Below are positions 10,864 to 21,605 of a DNA stretch of 64,000 bases, piece after piece. Within the stretch, counting starts at the first letter, position 1; the number at the start of each line of letters is the position of its first letter. The translations under genes and the position numbers were made by a program. Location: assembly GCA_018902385.1 (NCBI GenBank), contig JABSSW010000029.1, forward strand, positions 124,001 through 188,000. Direction: 5' to 3'. Below the pieces are notes generated by a model. It was not told where the DNA came from and searched no databases. It worked only from the letters and a program-made list of their open reading frames with translations. Origin of the DNA: Physcia stellaris. Its lineage: Eukaryota > Ascomycota > Lecanoromycetes > Caliciales > Physciaceae.

Positions 10864-13734
10864 TCAATGCTTACCACTATCCTGGGAATATTTATATCTC
10901 TCAAATTGGGCGATGAAGTCTTTCTTGTAGCTCCGAACGTTATTCGAGATTCTCTTGAGCGTTTTCTTGTCCAACATGGTCTTCTTCTCTGCACGTGCAA
11001 GTGCCAACGCCGAGGTCACGATGTTGCGGATCTGGCGCCCGTCAAGACCTGCTTCGGACATTTCCTCCTTGACCCATTCTTCAATACCGTCGGCATCGTC
11101 GAGGCAGCCTTTGTCTTTCAATGGCTTGAGGAAACCGTTGAAAATGGCGACGATTTGATCTGGACTGAGCTGGGTGTATTTGATTGCGACGTGAATGCGG
11201 GACTGAACGGCTACATCGAATTGGGCGATTTGGTTGGTAGTGAGCATCAGAATTCCTAAATGGAGATATCAGTCGACTTCGTTAGGGGTTACGTGGTAAT
11301 AACGTTGTGAGAGGTACCTTGGTAATACTCGAGTACGCGAAGAAACACTGATATGGTGAGCCCATTGACAGGAGGATAAATGCCTAAGAAACCTTACCCG
11401 AAACCAATGCATTTCGATCTGTGCTGCTAAATTCGCTGTATCCTCGGCTTGTCAAGAAGACGTCTGCTTCATCGCTACACAGAAAGGTCTTAGCTTTCAT
11501 AGAGATTCCGGAGGATATACTTACATCAGAAGGATAGCCTGCCAGGTAGTGGCCAAGTCAAAGATCTTTGCAAGATTTGCCTCGACATATTCTGGCTTGG
11601 TGCCCACATCTGCCACACTGATGCCGAATAACGGCTTGCGTGCGGCGATTGCTACAGTCTCTGCTGTAGACGTCTTGCCCACACCGGGAGGTCCTGTTTA
11701 TACACAGTTAGTCCGAGCCATCGAGGAGAATAACTAGATCTCACCATAGAGAAGTATGACCAGGCCTTTTCCTTTCTTGCCGACTATGTCGTCTACAGTA
11801 AGACCGCCCTCATCCGACTCTGATTTTGTGGCTTTATGGCCATTGACGAGATCCAAAACCAATCTTTTGGTTGTGTTTCCATCAGGAAGCACGATTCTTT
11901 CCCATGAATGGTCGGGGTCCTCCTTAGGAATATCCTGCAGCTTCTCAACTTGTAGCTGGGCCCATTTCTTATCACGCAACAGGTAACCGAGAACCCTAGG
12001 AGGGCACAGCCAATATTGCTCTTCCTCCCAGTTCTTCTGGGCAGCATCACTATCGAATCTTTTCCGGTTCATCTTCTGTTTCCCTGGGTTATCCTGACAT
12101 TCCTGACAGTTACACTCCTCTATGAACGGAAAATGCATCAAGTTACCCACTGCTGCTACAGGTGGGCCATACTTGAAGTAAGAATCAAAGTCCACCATGA
12201 CTCGGCCTTCGACCTGAAGAGTTCTTATTAGATTGCTAAAAAGATTGCTAGCGATCACTACTCACGTTGATAGGCTTTGAGCTCGAGACCGCACTGATTT
12301 CATCCATCATTTGGATTTGGCTCGATTGGGTATTATTGTTCTTCTGCTATCAATGGTTTAGATGAAAACACGTGAGGGCATTCTTTGGATTTACCTCATC
12401 ATTGTCTGCTTTGAGCCCTGTGATTCCTTTCTTACTTACAACCACGTCGCCTTTGTACTCGAACATTCGCGATCCTTCCTTAGTGGTGCATACTCTTTTG
12501 TAGGTTGCGCCGCGATCTCTTAATTTCTTTATGAGTCTCTCACGCTCCACGTGGTAGTCGAGAGGATAGAACGGGAGTGAGGTGATTGGCACTTGACCTT
12601 CAAAACTCTGGATCTCCACACGAAGGGGAATGCGCCTGAACCGCTGCCCATCCCAGTCATAAGTCCAACATTGTAAGTACCAGGTTTTGGCACTAGGGTC
12701 GGGCCATGGTTTCCAATTATCTTGAACGATGAAAAGCTGGTCTTGTTCCAGGAAAGGTCTGCCATACACTAAAGCGCCAGGGTTAAAGAGCGTCCAGAGT
12801 GTTTCAAAGGTAATCGACTTCTGCTCGATATAGGACTTGCGCGCTTTGAAGTACTTGTCAAGTTTCGCATCGCCCGAGCCATTGGACAGAGTTGTAAGAA
12901 GCTCCTTAAGATCTGCCCGAGCTTGTGTATCGTTTCCACCCTCAGAGCTTCCTTTCGCGGCCTCTTCAAGGCTATCCCAATTCAAGATGAAAGGCTCGTA
13001 CGGAGATTCGATCGTAGCAGGGTTATTTGAGAATAAATGGTACGGGTACTGGCTCAACAACTCCTGCAGCATGCTCCAAAGGTCGGGACTCAAGATCTCG
13101 AGCTCCCCGCGTTGGCCTGGTCCCGATAAGTCCACAATCTTCCTTAAGAGGACCCCATGCTCCTCCTTCTGTGCCTTAGGTGTTTCTTCTGCTTCTTCCT
13201 TTGGAGAATGGTCTTTGCGCTCGCCTGTCTCAGGGTCAATTTTGCTTATTAGGATCCGCACACGGCTCCTTGGCTCTGTTTCCTTGTCTTCTTTTTTCTT
13301 TCAAACATTAGCCTATACGACTGGTACTAGGAGGAGTGTTGGCATTACTCACCACGTCCTCGTCGGATGTACCATTCTGTGTGCCCTTCGACCGTCAGTA
13401 TCGCCAATCATTCGCGTAATGGTAGCCTGCTTATCGAGTATCATACCGAGTCATGTGACTCCACGATCGCACTGCTTGTTGAATTCTCTGTCACTGTGAC
13501 CTCTTTCTGATGGGGAACGTCCAATCGTTTCTCCAAAAGCGCAATTCTGTCTAGCAAAATAGCTAATTCTTCCTTGGTAGCCGCCATATTCTCGTTAGCC
13601 AAAAACCCTAAAGCAGAGGTCTATCTCGGTCTAAAGTAGATTATATGCTTACTCGGTGGGGCTGAAGATCTTGTCGTCTTTTCATTCAAACTTTGTTCTT
13701 CAGCCTCATGCGAAGCTGACATAACACATGGCAT
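10864..13734 (-). CDS. AAA+ ATPase with N-terminal DUF7025-like region
   Basis: Ten exons: complement(10864..11255, 11318..11347, 11398..11474, 11525..11693, 11745..12213, 12266..12343, 12395..13297, 13353..13376, 13447..13607, 13653..13734), giving 794 residues. Introns are 45-70 bp with GT-AG ends. Seen: a short coiled-coil start (KEELAILLDRIALLEKRL), a long N-terminal region (FETLWTLFNPGALVYGRPF, CWTYDWDGQRFRR) as in fungal DUF7025-AAA proteins, Walker A GPPGVGKTST at about residue 573, Walker B AILLIDEADVFL near 625, sensor/arginine region ILMLTTNQIAQFDVAVQSRI, and a small helical C-terminus. Such proteins are BCS1/RecA-like remodelling ATPases of unknown substrate. The in-frame ATG at 13722 is an alternative start. 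The AAA core is certain; the two smallest exons are less so. Confidence 0.9.
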
Positions 13735-14837
13735 GGAGTTTGTCTACACTGCCCTCCCTCTAGGCGCAGAATGTTGTGTAACACTACCAAATGAGGTTCT
13801 TCATCGGAGAACCACACAATTTGTATCCCCCCTCACCATCACTCGCCCCGGAGAAGGCGGAGCACCAAAAGAAGATGGATAAGCGTGGAAAATCGACAAC
13901 GCTTTTTGAGGCAAGAAATGTTGTTTGTGATATGAAGGAATGCAACGCCGCGAATTTGTTCCAAAGTCGGACAACGACATATTGATGTCATTTCGGTGCT
14001 CGATTTGGCGTGGACGAGTTCATCAGCCTTGCAAGCTTTGCGTCTGATTTCCATGGAGAACCTTCACTGTTTTAGCCGAGGATGCATGGTGAGCTGTCGT
14101 CCAAATATAGGATAGACTTGTGTAACCTCGACCAGATTGGACCACAGCCATCACACTGCAGCACACCACTAATCTCACAGGAGTGCTGTCGAGGACCAGA
14201 TAATATTAGAACGCCGTTATGTGAAGTACCCACTATTTATATCTCTCTAGATTCAGATGACGAGTCTCTGAACGGGTTGTTGCTTTGCCCCGTAGTCTTC
14301 AGAATCTTGAAACCAGGTGAAGCCGATCAATGCTCCAGTCCTAGATCCCTAGGCATAATTAGACTGAGTCACAATAACCGACAAGGCTGCTGGCGTGCAC
14401 AGCCTTGCGCTTTGAAGGGCGGTGTGAGATCACCAACAGACATCGAAGGTCGAGCGCGGGCATATCAATTTCCCTGATGAAATGCCACCGGGTGATTTCT
14501 ATCTATTTTCGCTCGCCGCAGACTGACCTGAGTGGCGATTTCATCGCTTCATCGCTGCTTACTTATTGATCCCAAACCACTTGAAGGAGAATAAACAAAC
14601 AGTGGCCCCACGTGGAAGAGCATCGAGTCCAGAGCTCCATTCATATCACTGCTTGTTCCGGACTGTAGGATCGGGTAATCTTGCTCTGACAAATAGTCCA
14701 TATCTCTTATCGGCGCTCAATTGTCTCAGGGGAAAGTGATCCTAGGATCGAGCGAAGCAGCTCGCCATTCTAATACATCTTGTCTCTCGATTAAAGTATT
14801 ACCCTTACTTCCGACGCCTGCTTTTTTTCAATCCTCA
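13735..14837. other. intergenic between divergent genes, no gene recognised
   Basis: Lies between the starts of the AAA ATPase (minus) and the DUF7708 gene (plus) and should hold both promoters. The 131-codon frame at 14082..14477 has no domain and unlikely composition. Confidence 0.45.
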
Positions 14838-16794
14838 ATGTCGTCTCGAGACCAAAGTGGCGACAAGGGTCAACAGCGATTCTCTGAAAAAACATTGTGA
14901 GGGTGATCTACAAGGTTGGTCTGTCACATGTTGACTTTCAATACAGAAAGCAGCTCGAAGCCTCAGATAAAGTCCAAAATGAGTTCAAACAGTGGGTCGT
15001 GGAAAGCAAGCGTTTCTCGGAACACGAAAAGCGGGCCGTCCACGTCGAATCGAAGGCTGTGTTCGACGAGTACTGGCAGCATACCAATGATGCAAAGTCC
15101 ACATTCGAGGGAAGATCAGACAAAGGCTGCGGGCTGTGGACACGGCGCTATCAATCTTCAGCGGCTGCCGTTCAACCCTTCATGACTGACTTCTCACCGA
15201 TTATCGGGATCGTGAGAGACTTTGGAGCACCGTACGGTGGCGTAGCATTGGGGACTATTTCATTACTGTTTGCGGTAAGGATTCAGCTCCAAGTAGTTAT
15301 TTGATCGCGCTGGCTGATCATTCGAAAAGGTGGCTGCGAACAAGAACGAACTGGAGAGAACACTAGCTTCAGCTATCTCAGCGATCCACGACCGGCTGCC
15401 AGGTCTGAAATTGTATCAGCACATATACAATGAGAATGATGAGCTAGACATCAGGCTCCAAAGCGAGATCGTTGCAGCTTACCAGCACTTTATAGATTTT
15501 TGCATCAAGGCTACAAGATATTACACGAGTAGCGGGATACGTAAGCCCCTTCTCCTCTGCAATTCAAGTCGGTCACCGCGAGTACCCGGCTCCAGGTACA
15601 AGTAATATACAATGGAATGAGCTGATATGCATTGAAACAGGTCGATGGTCGCGAGCGTTTTTACCGATTAATCAATTTGCACAGGAGGCGGAAGAGGTGC
15701 AAACCCACATTGTACAGATACGACGTCTGTGTGAAGATTTGCTGCATAAGAATGTGGATAATATAAAGCAGCTGAATACTAGTAAGCACGATGAATTTCA
15801 CAAGAGATCTAGCCGTTCTGATGACAAAACTAGATCTTGAACACTCAAACCTCGGTAAGTTACTTCCTTTGCAACTGAGACTCGCCTGCTTATCACAACC
15901 GAAGACTTAAAGGAACGAATAAAGGTAAATCTGACTACCGACGCATTTCACGCAAGATACTGAAACTCATACCTAGAGTTGCAAGAGAGCCACGATCGTG
16001 ATCTCCTTCAGGAAGTGCAGCGTCTTTTGAACCTCGATGAATACTCAGAGGATGAGCATCGTAAGGATTGGGACAAACATGCCCAGATTGGAGCGAGAGA
16101 CGTTAACCTTTATCCCAAATTTCTTCAACAAATGCGTGGGCCAGAGCTCCAATTATTCATGGCCAGCGCGGAGCCTTATCGAAGATGGAAAGAGCAAGAC
16201 CAGTCCTGTCTGTTGATCCTGGCTGGCCATAACCACAGCGGTGCTCGAGGAAATTACTGCTGGCTCTCTCCAATAGCCGCAGCTACAGTGGAAAACTTTG
16301 ATCTGCAACAGAAACGTCCTTTTTACACCTACTGTTTGTTGTCAGGACGCGACAAACTGCTTTGGGATGTGATCTCTGTGATCCTACTTCAATTACTGAG
16401 ACAGTACCATGCAGCGCTCAGGAATGATACACGGCGGCACAATGAGCTCCTCGCCGAACTTGGCACATACCATCGAACAGGGCGGAACACAGTTGAAAAG
16501 GTTCTTGCTCTAGAAAAAGTCGCCATGCGCGTTATCGACTTCTTCGGTGAGTCTGAAGTAATATACATTGTGGTTGACAGGGTCGATCGCTGTCGAGACC
16601 CGATGCGCGTTGATCATCGCAAGAAACTGCTGAAATTGTTCGTCAAAATGGTTGAAGCAGCGCGATGTCAGCTGAAAATCCTCACAGTAATTGATGGAGG
16701 CAGCTGGCGTGTAGAACAATATGAAGACGAGCTTGGAGTAGGAATGAAGGAAAGGACGATTTTGCATACCGTTGAGCAGGGCACGAAATTCTAG
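14838..16794 (+). CDS. DUF7708 STAND-like protein with degenerate NTPase region
   Basis: Seven exons: join(14838..14896, 14947..15274, 15330..15540, 15641..15781, 15834..15854, 15905..15924, 15979..16794), 531 residues, all introns GT-AG. The N-terminal half matches the fungal DUF7708 pattern: RSFE-like FEGRSDKGCGLW, FAPYGGVALGTISLLFAVAANKN, LPGLKLYQHIY, AAYQHFIDFCIKATRYYTSSG. The second half has LLILAGHNHSGARGNYCWL followed by SPIA, FYTYCLLSGRD, and a Walker B-like VIYIVVDRVDRC. A standard GxxxxGKT P-loop is not visible where expected. Two very small exons (21 and 20 bp) restore the frame and are the weakest part. Relatives are discussed as non-self recognition or STAND-type proteins; the role of this one is inference. 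No ankyrin or WD tail follows before the stop. Confidence 0.75.
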
Positions 16795-18874
16795 ATACCA
16801 TCAAGGTAGCAGAGTTTCTGTACGTAAAGAGGTAATTAGTCCTTCATATGACGACGATGTTTCTGTAAATCTCAAGTTTGGGTCCATTGAAAACAATTGT
16901 CTCAGTTGAAGATCCAGGTTCGGTGGTTTCTTAGGAAGCACCACTTGTCCAGGGCACAACTGAGCACCGAGACAAGGATATTGGCCCGACATGAGTACGA
17001 AATCATTGCCAAAGATCCTTTCATAGTATCCCATACAGCTGTCTGTTGCCCCAAACCGGGCTACCATGCTTATCCACCTCCTTTTTGTTTACTTGGGTGA
17101 GTGGCACAAGGTCTCTGCATGGACAGACTCCTGTTATTAAAAGCAACTGGTATATGTGACGGGACTGTAGGTATCTGCGAAAAATCGCTCGCAACCGCAT
17201 GACAATAGGGTTCTGCCACCTGCACTGTTGTTCGAATAGCGATAGCAGGAGGCTCGGTGGTAAAGATGGGCATGGGGTTGGCGTGGACATACCAGGAAAT
17301 GCTGTCGATCGAACAAATTCTGTCTTATTAAATCCACACTGCAAGTAGATCAGCCCACAGACGGGAGCCAGTCAATGATAATAATCCTTGCATCATCTCT
17401 GTTGCCATAGGGTATTTTCCCCGGCAATCTTCTGGCTCCTCAAACAAGGTAAGCTGCTATATCAGAAGTCCATATCGACTGTAAATGGAGATGTGATCCC
17501 GATTAGGGCAAGCTGTGCTAACGATGCCTCAGAATGCGGTCCACATGACTATTCGAGCTACAATTCCCAGGCTAAGCGGTGCCGGCATCGTGTATCAGGA
17601 TGTACAACTTATCCTGGAAGCGCCCCCTTCTGCGAGGCATCCTCTAAATGGCCTTCGAAATCTCTACTGGCCAGCGTAGCATTGAATAGCTATAGGAACT
17701 TCAATGGTGCGCTGGAAGGCCTGGCACTGCTGGCAACTTGACTCGCGTGCCTCCAAGTATTACACCTTTTCATACAATAGCAAGGGAAGAGGCGGCCGAC
17801 CGGCTCGTGGAGTGTAGGAGAGCAGATTTGAAGCCTCCCACGTCCTGTGGGCGCTGTCCAGTAGCCGAGCAGAGTTTGCAGAATTATACCCGCGGGCAAC
17901 ACTAGGGGTTTCTGTCCTTGAAAAAGAATAGAAGCAGAGGAGGAAGAGCACACTATACTAATAACGACCCAATGTTAGCTCTGGCAAGGAGCTTGCAAAG
18001 AGTTTTTCCATCACTAATAACGGATTGCATATTGCGAAAATTAGCACAGACCTAGAAGATGTATTGTTGGACAATGATGAGCCTTCAGGATGTATACGGT
18101 AACGAAATCTCTATGCTCTTCCAGCTGTAGATGACACACTTCCCGGATTCCGTCTACACGCAAATGCTCGACCAGCCCAATTTGGTGGGACCGTTGGGTC
18201 TGAGCCTTTTGTTCGTTGAAGGTGGAGAGCAGAGGTTCGGGACTGCCTGAATGTTTGTTTCTTCTTCTCGCCACATCCTTTCCCCGCGCATCATTTCATC
18301 AGATTAGACTCATTTCCTGATCTAGTATTTTTTTTTTTTGCATTGAGCTGCATGCTGATCAAACTTCAGAATTCAAAGATACTGGTCTAGTCGAGCGCTT
18401 TTCTGTCTACATATGTGTCACTATATGTATCACTTCATCAATCTACAACAGGCCAGACTGAGCCGCACTCATGTTCCTAGGAGTCCCAATCCAACCCATG
18501 ATTTTGCCTCTGTACTAATACCTCATCGCTTAGGATCTCTGGTACCCCAACAGCTCATATCCTTATGGCACGGATTAAGGGCACCGAACGCCTCTTGACT
18601 TCACCTCCAAATTGCAACACAATACTGGAGTCCTTCTTTGCTATTGTATCCTTTGTCCAGTCCACAAGTTCTTTGACTCCGATTTTCTTGGCAGTCAACA
18701 CACAATCAGCAGCCCAGTGAAAGGAGAATATGGCCCACAAAGGAGCCACCTCGAACAAAGGCAGGAATATTCTATATCCATAACCCCCAATCCAACCCAC
18801 ACCCCAACCAAAAATCTCATATATCATTATTTATTATCTAATTAATTTAACGACCCTAACGACCCATCCCCAAA
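16795..18874. other. intergenic, no gene recognised
   Basis: No supported gene in about 2 kb. Open frames such as 17388..17741 (117 codons) and overlapping minus-strand frames near 17.1-17.3 kb show no domain. A run of T (18331-18340) and a TA-rich stretch just before 18875 precede secreted protein A and probably belong to its promoter. Confidence 0.45.
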
Positions 18875-19318
18875 ATGCAACTCCAAACCATCCTCTTCAC
18901 CCTCCTGAGCGCAGGCGCTCTCGCCCTCCCCACCTCCACCCCCTCTTCCTCCAACACCACGGAGTTCACCTCCACCTCCAACGCCACGGAGTCAACGCTC
19001 GAGAAACGCTCCCACTACGGCTGGGTCGGCTCCTACGGCAAAACAGACTACACCTGCAAAGGCAGCCACTTCGGCGCGCGCCCCAAGATGGACAGCGGCG
19101 GCTGCTACAAATTCCACCCCGGGAGCGACAACGTCGGCATCTACTGGGGCAGCTGGCCGCTCTCGTTCGCCGGGCTTGACACCTTTAGCGATGACAATTG
19201 TCAAAACCAGGTAGGCGGTACGATTTTGCAGCCCGGGTTTCCCAGTGCCGAAGGGCCGGGTACCTGTGTGTCTGTTAGGTTGCATGGGGGTAAGTGGAAG
19301 AGCATACGGACACACTAA
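18875..19318 (+). CDS. small secreted protein A (Kex2-processed, four cysteines)
   Basis: 147 residues. Seen: an N-terminal signal peptide (MQLQTILFTLLSAGALALP), a Ser/Thr/Asn-rich propeptide with N-glycosylation sites, a dibasic Kex2-type site LEKR at about residues 42-45, then a mature domain starting SHYGWVGSYGK with four Cys (TC, GC, NC, TC). The domain also has ARPKM, YWGSWPLSFAGLDTFSDD and a C-terminal VSVRLHGGKWKSI. Single exon. A clear paralogue lies at 57491..57856 (minus) with the same order of landmarks. The product is presumably exported and cleaved in the Golgi; effector or antimicrobial roles are possible but unproven. No known family name could be assigned. Confidence 0.85.
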   Translation: MQLQTILFTLLSAGALALPTSTPSSSNTTEFTSTSNATESTLEKRSHYGWVGSYGKTDYTCKGSHFGARPKMDSGGCYKFHPGSDNVGIYWGSWPLSFAGLDTFSDDNCQNQVGGTILQPGFPSAEGPGTCVSVRLHGGKWKSIRTH

Positions 19319-21605
19319 GAGCCACGCGATTAGTGCAGCATGAATATAATAAACAATCTTTAAAGGGGGGATTGACTTTTTTGTTCCTGTGCGCTACGAT
19401 GCGAATCATTAACTCGTAGGTCTGATGAGATGTGAAGCGTATTGAGTAATGGATTATGCTACTAATCGTGAATCAGGATCCCAGTAAAACTCGGGGCCTT
19501 TTATGATCCACGATTACTGTACATAGCGACTGAGGAGATCATGTTCGCGGCCCAAGATGAATGAATCTAGAATGAGTTTCCCCTCTCCCACCTTGTTAAA
19601 TTAATAGTCCAGGTAAGCCAAAGCCCGAGGCGGGGCCTGACTGAACTCTAGGCAATCTCCAGGCGCCAGGCCATCCAGCACCAGTCCAAAGACCCTCAAA
19701 ATACAAAATGCCTTCCAATCAAGGCCTCCTAGTCCACACCCACTCACCCTACGAAACCAAAACCCACCAGCCCAACTCTCATCACCCACCCAGGCCAAAA
19801 ACCAGAAGCATCCATAGTAGCCCCACTTCAAAACCCCCATCCTTCCCCATACCGATCCTTCCGGCATCTCTACTCACCTCCGTCCAAGCTGAACGCACAT
19901 CATCAAATCGAGCATCTCATCGAATTGATGAACACTCTTTTACACTGGATCCTCAGCGCACGTTATATCAAATAACTCATGGAAAATTGGCAAGCGTCTC
20001 ATTTCTCCTCCACTACTGTCTTCAGAAGAGCAAGGCACCGGGCCGTTGTTTGGTTTGAGTAGATTGAAACTGGGTATATCTAGGGCGTAGATTTACCATT
20101 ACGTGTCTGGCAAGAAGACCATGGGACCTACCTGCTACTTTGAGATCGATTGAAGCGGATGAGGGGATGTTTCTGACGCTTGGGGATGAGATTAATGAGG
20201 ATCTAAAGTGTGTTTGGAGCATTAGTATAGGTTGTTTCAAAGACATTGACCGCTCTGATGATAGTCTTTATGCACGCCACACTGGACTATCGTAGGATAG
20301 AAGCGATACGAAGTACAACTAACTCAGCCTACCTGTAAACCCAAATCGCCACCATAACAGCGCCAACGGGGACTCATCAACAGCGTGTAATCAACAACAA
20401 TAGCTGGCTGAGTTTCGGAACCAGCTCTCGCCTGACTCTACGTTCCAGATTCGATCTCCATTAATCTACGGCAGGCTGTCGAGAGTGCAACCTCCCTCAG
20501 ACAAAGGACCTAAGACAAATCGTCTGGAATCTCAAATGTGAGCGTTCTGAAGGAGCAGCCCAAGGTACTCGAAGACGATTCTCAGACATCAAGTGAAGAG
20601 GGTTAAGGGACCAAACCCTGAATCAGAGCGAGAGACAAAAGGGGCAGGTTAAGGGAAGTCGCGAAATGGAATAGTCGAACCTTGGCAAGTGAGTTTGAAT
20701 CTCCAGATGACGTTATAAGAATAAGGTCAAACAAAGCTATCAATAAGTCGCAGACTCGCGTATTGAGCATTGAAGCTCTACGCAAACTCGCAATGGTGTT
20801 TTAGGAAACGTCAGCACGGCATCGGAGCTTCCTGAATGAACGCATATGCCACCTCGCGTACTTCCATAACTGGAATTGAGATAACAGTATTACCCCAAGG
20901 GGTGGAGCAACATTTGGTTGACTTGATGAGGTATGCACATGCGGCTGAATACGTGTACTGTGTATACGTTTTGTGACTGCCGCAAAGCATCTTCGGCTTA
21001 GAAGCTTTAGCTACCACATGGCGACGTGCGTGTAATAATCTTAGGAGCTCAAGACTTTGTGAATGCGGTAGCTACATGATACGTGGTGTCTTCATAAGAG
21101 AAACCGGCACCAGTCTGCTAGCACTTGCTATCTTGCAAGATGAGTCAAAACCCTATTGACAACCGCTACCCTGATTACAAGGGATTCCAAGATCGGATAT
21201 GTAGTGGCGTTCAAAACATACTGTGATCTGAAGAATATCATGAGCCACGCCAGTCCAGGGATAGTGTAAGCTGAAGGAACGTCCGATAGCTCAAGCTTTG
21301 AATCTGCAAGTTCATCAAAACTTAGACAATTATTACCACAAGAACAGAAAGGCGAGAAGCTGCACTTACTGTTGTGCTAAGACTGTGGTCATTTGAATTA
21401 TCTCTAGTCCATACTTCGATACACTCTGCGCCGTAGGTTGGCCAATGTATCATACTATGCCACCAATAGCCTGACCACGTGTACGATTTATCCACCGATC
21501 TTGGGCAGACATCAAAGTGCAAGGAAGAATGCTTTGCACAAGCATATCCCGCAAATTTGATGATCATGTCCAGTCTACTTTCCTCATTGCATTCAGTGCA
21601 TATAG
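19319..21605. other. long intergenic stretch, no gene recognised
   Basis: About 2.3 kb with no supported gene. A 116-codon plus-strand frame at 19708 is Pro/His/Ser-rich without domain features. The minus-strand frames are under 82 codons. The 3' end of VIP1 lies at 21606. Confidence 0.45.

Noticed and set aside
14082-14477. 131-codon plus-strand frame in the intergenic region
   Set aside because: Cys- and Pro-scattered composition, no recognisable domain and no splice context; likely chance.
18530-18585. Possible sixth copy of the dispersed repeat (CTCATATCCTTATGGCAC)
   Set aside because: Too diverged and the ACGGAATCAGAA block is missing.
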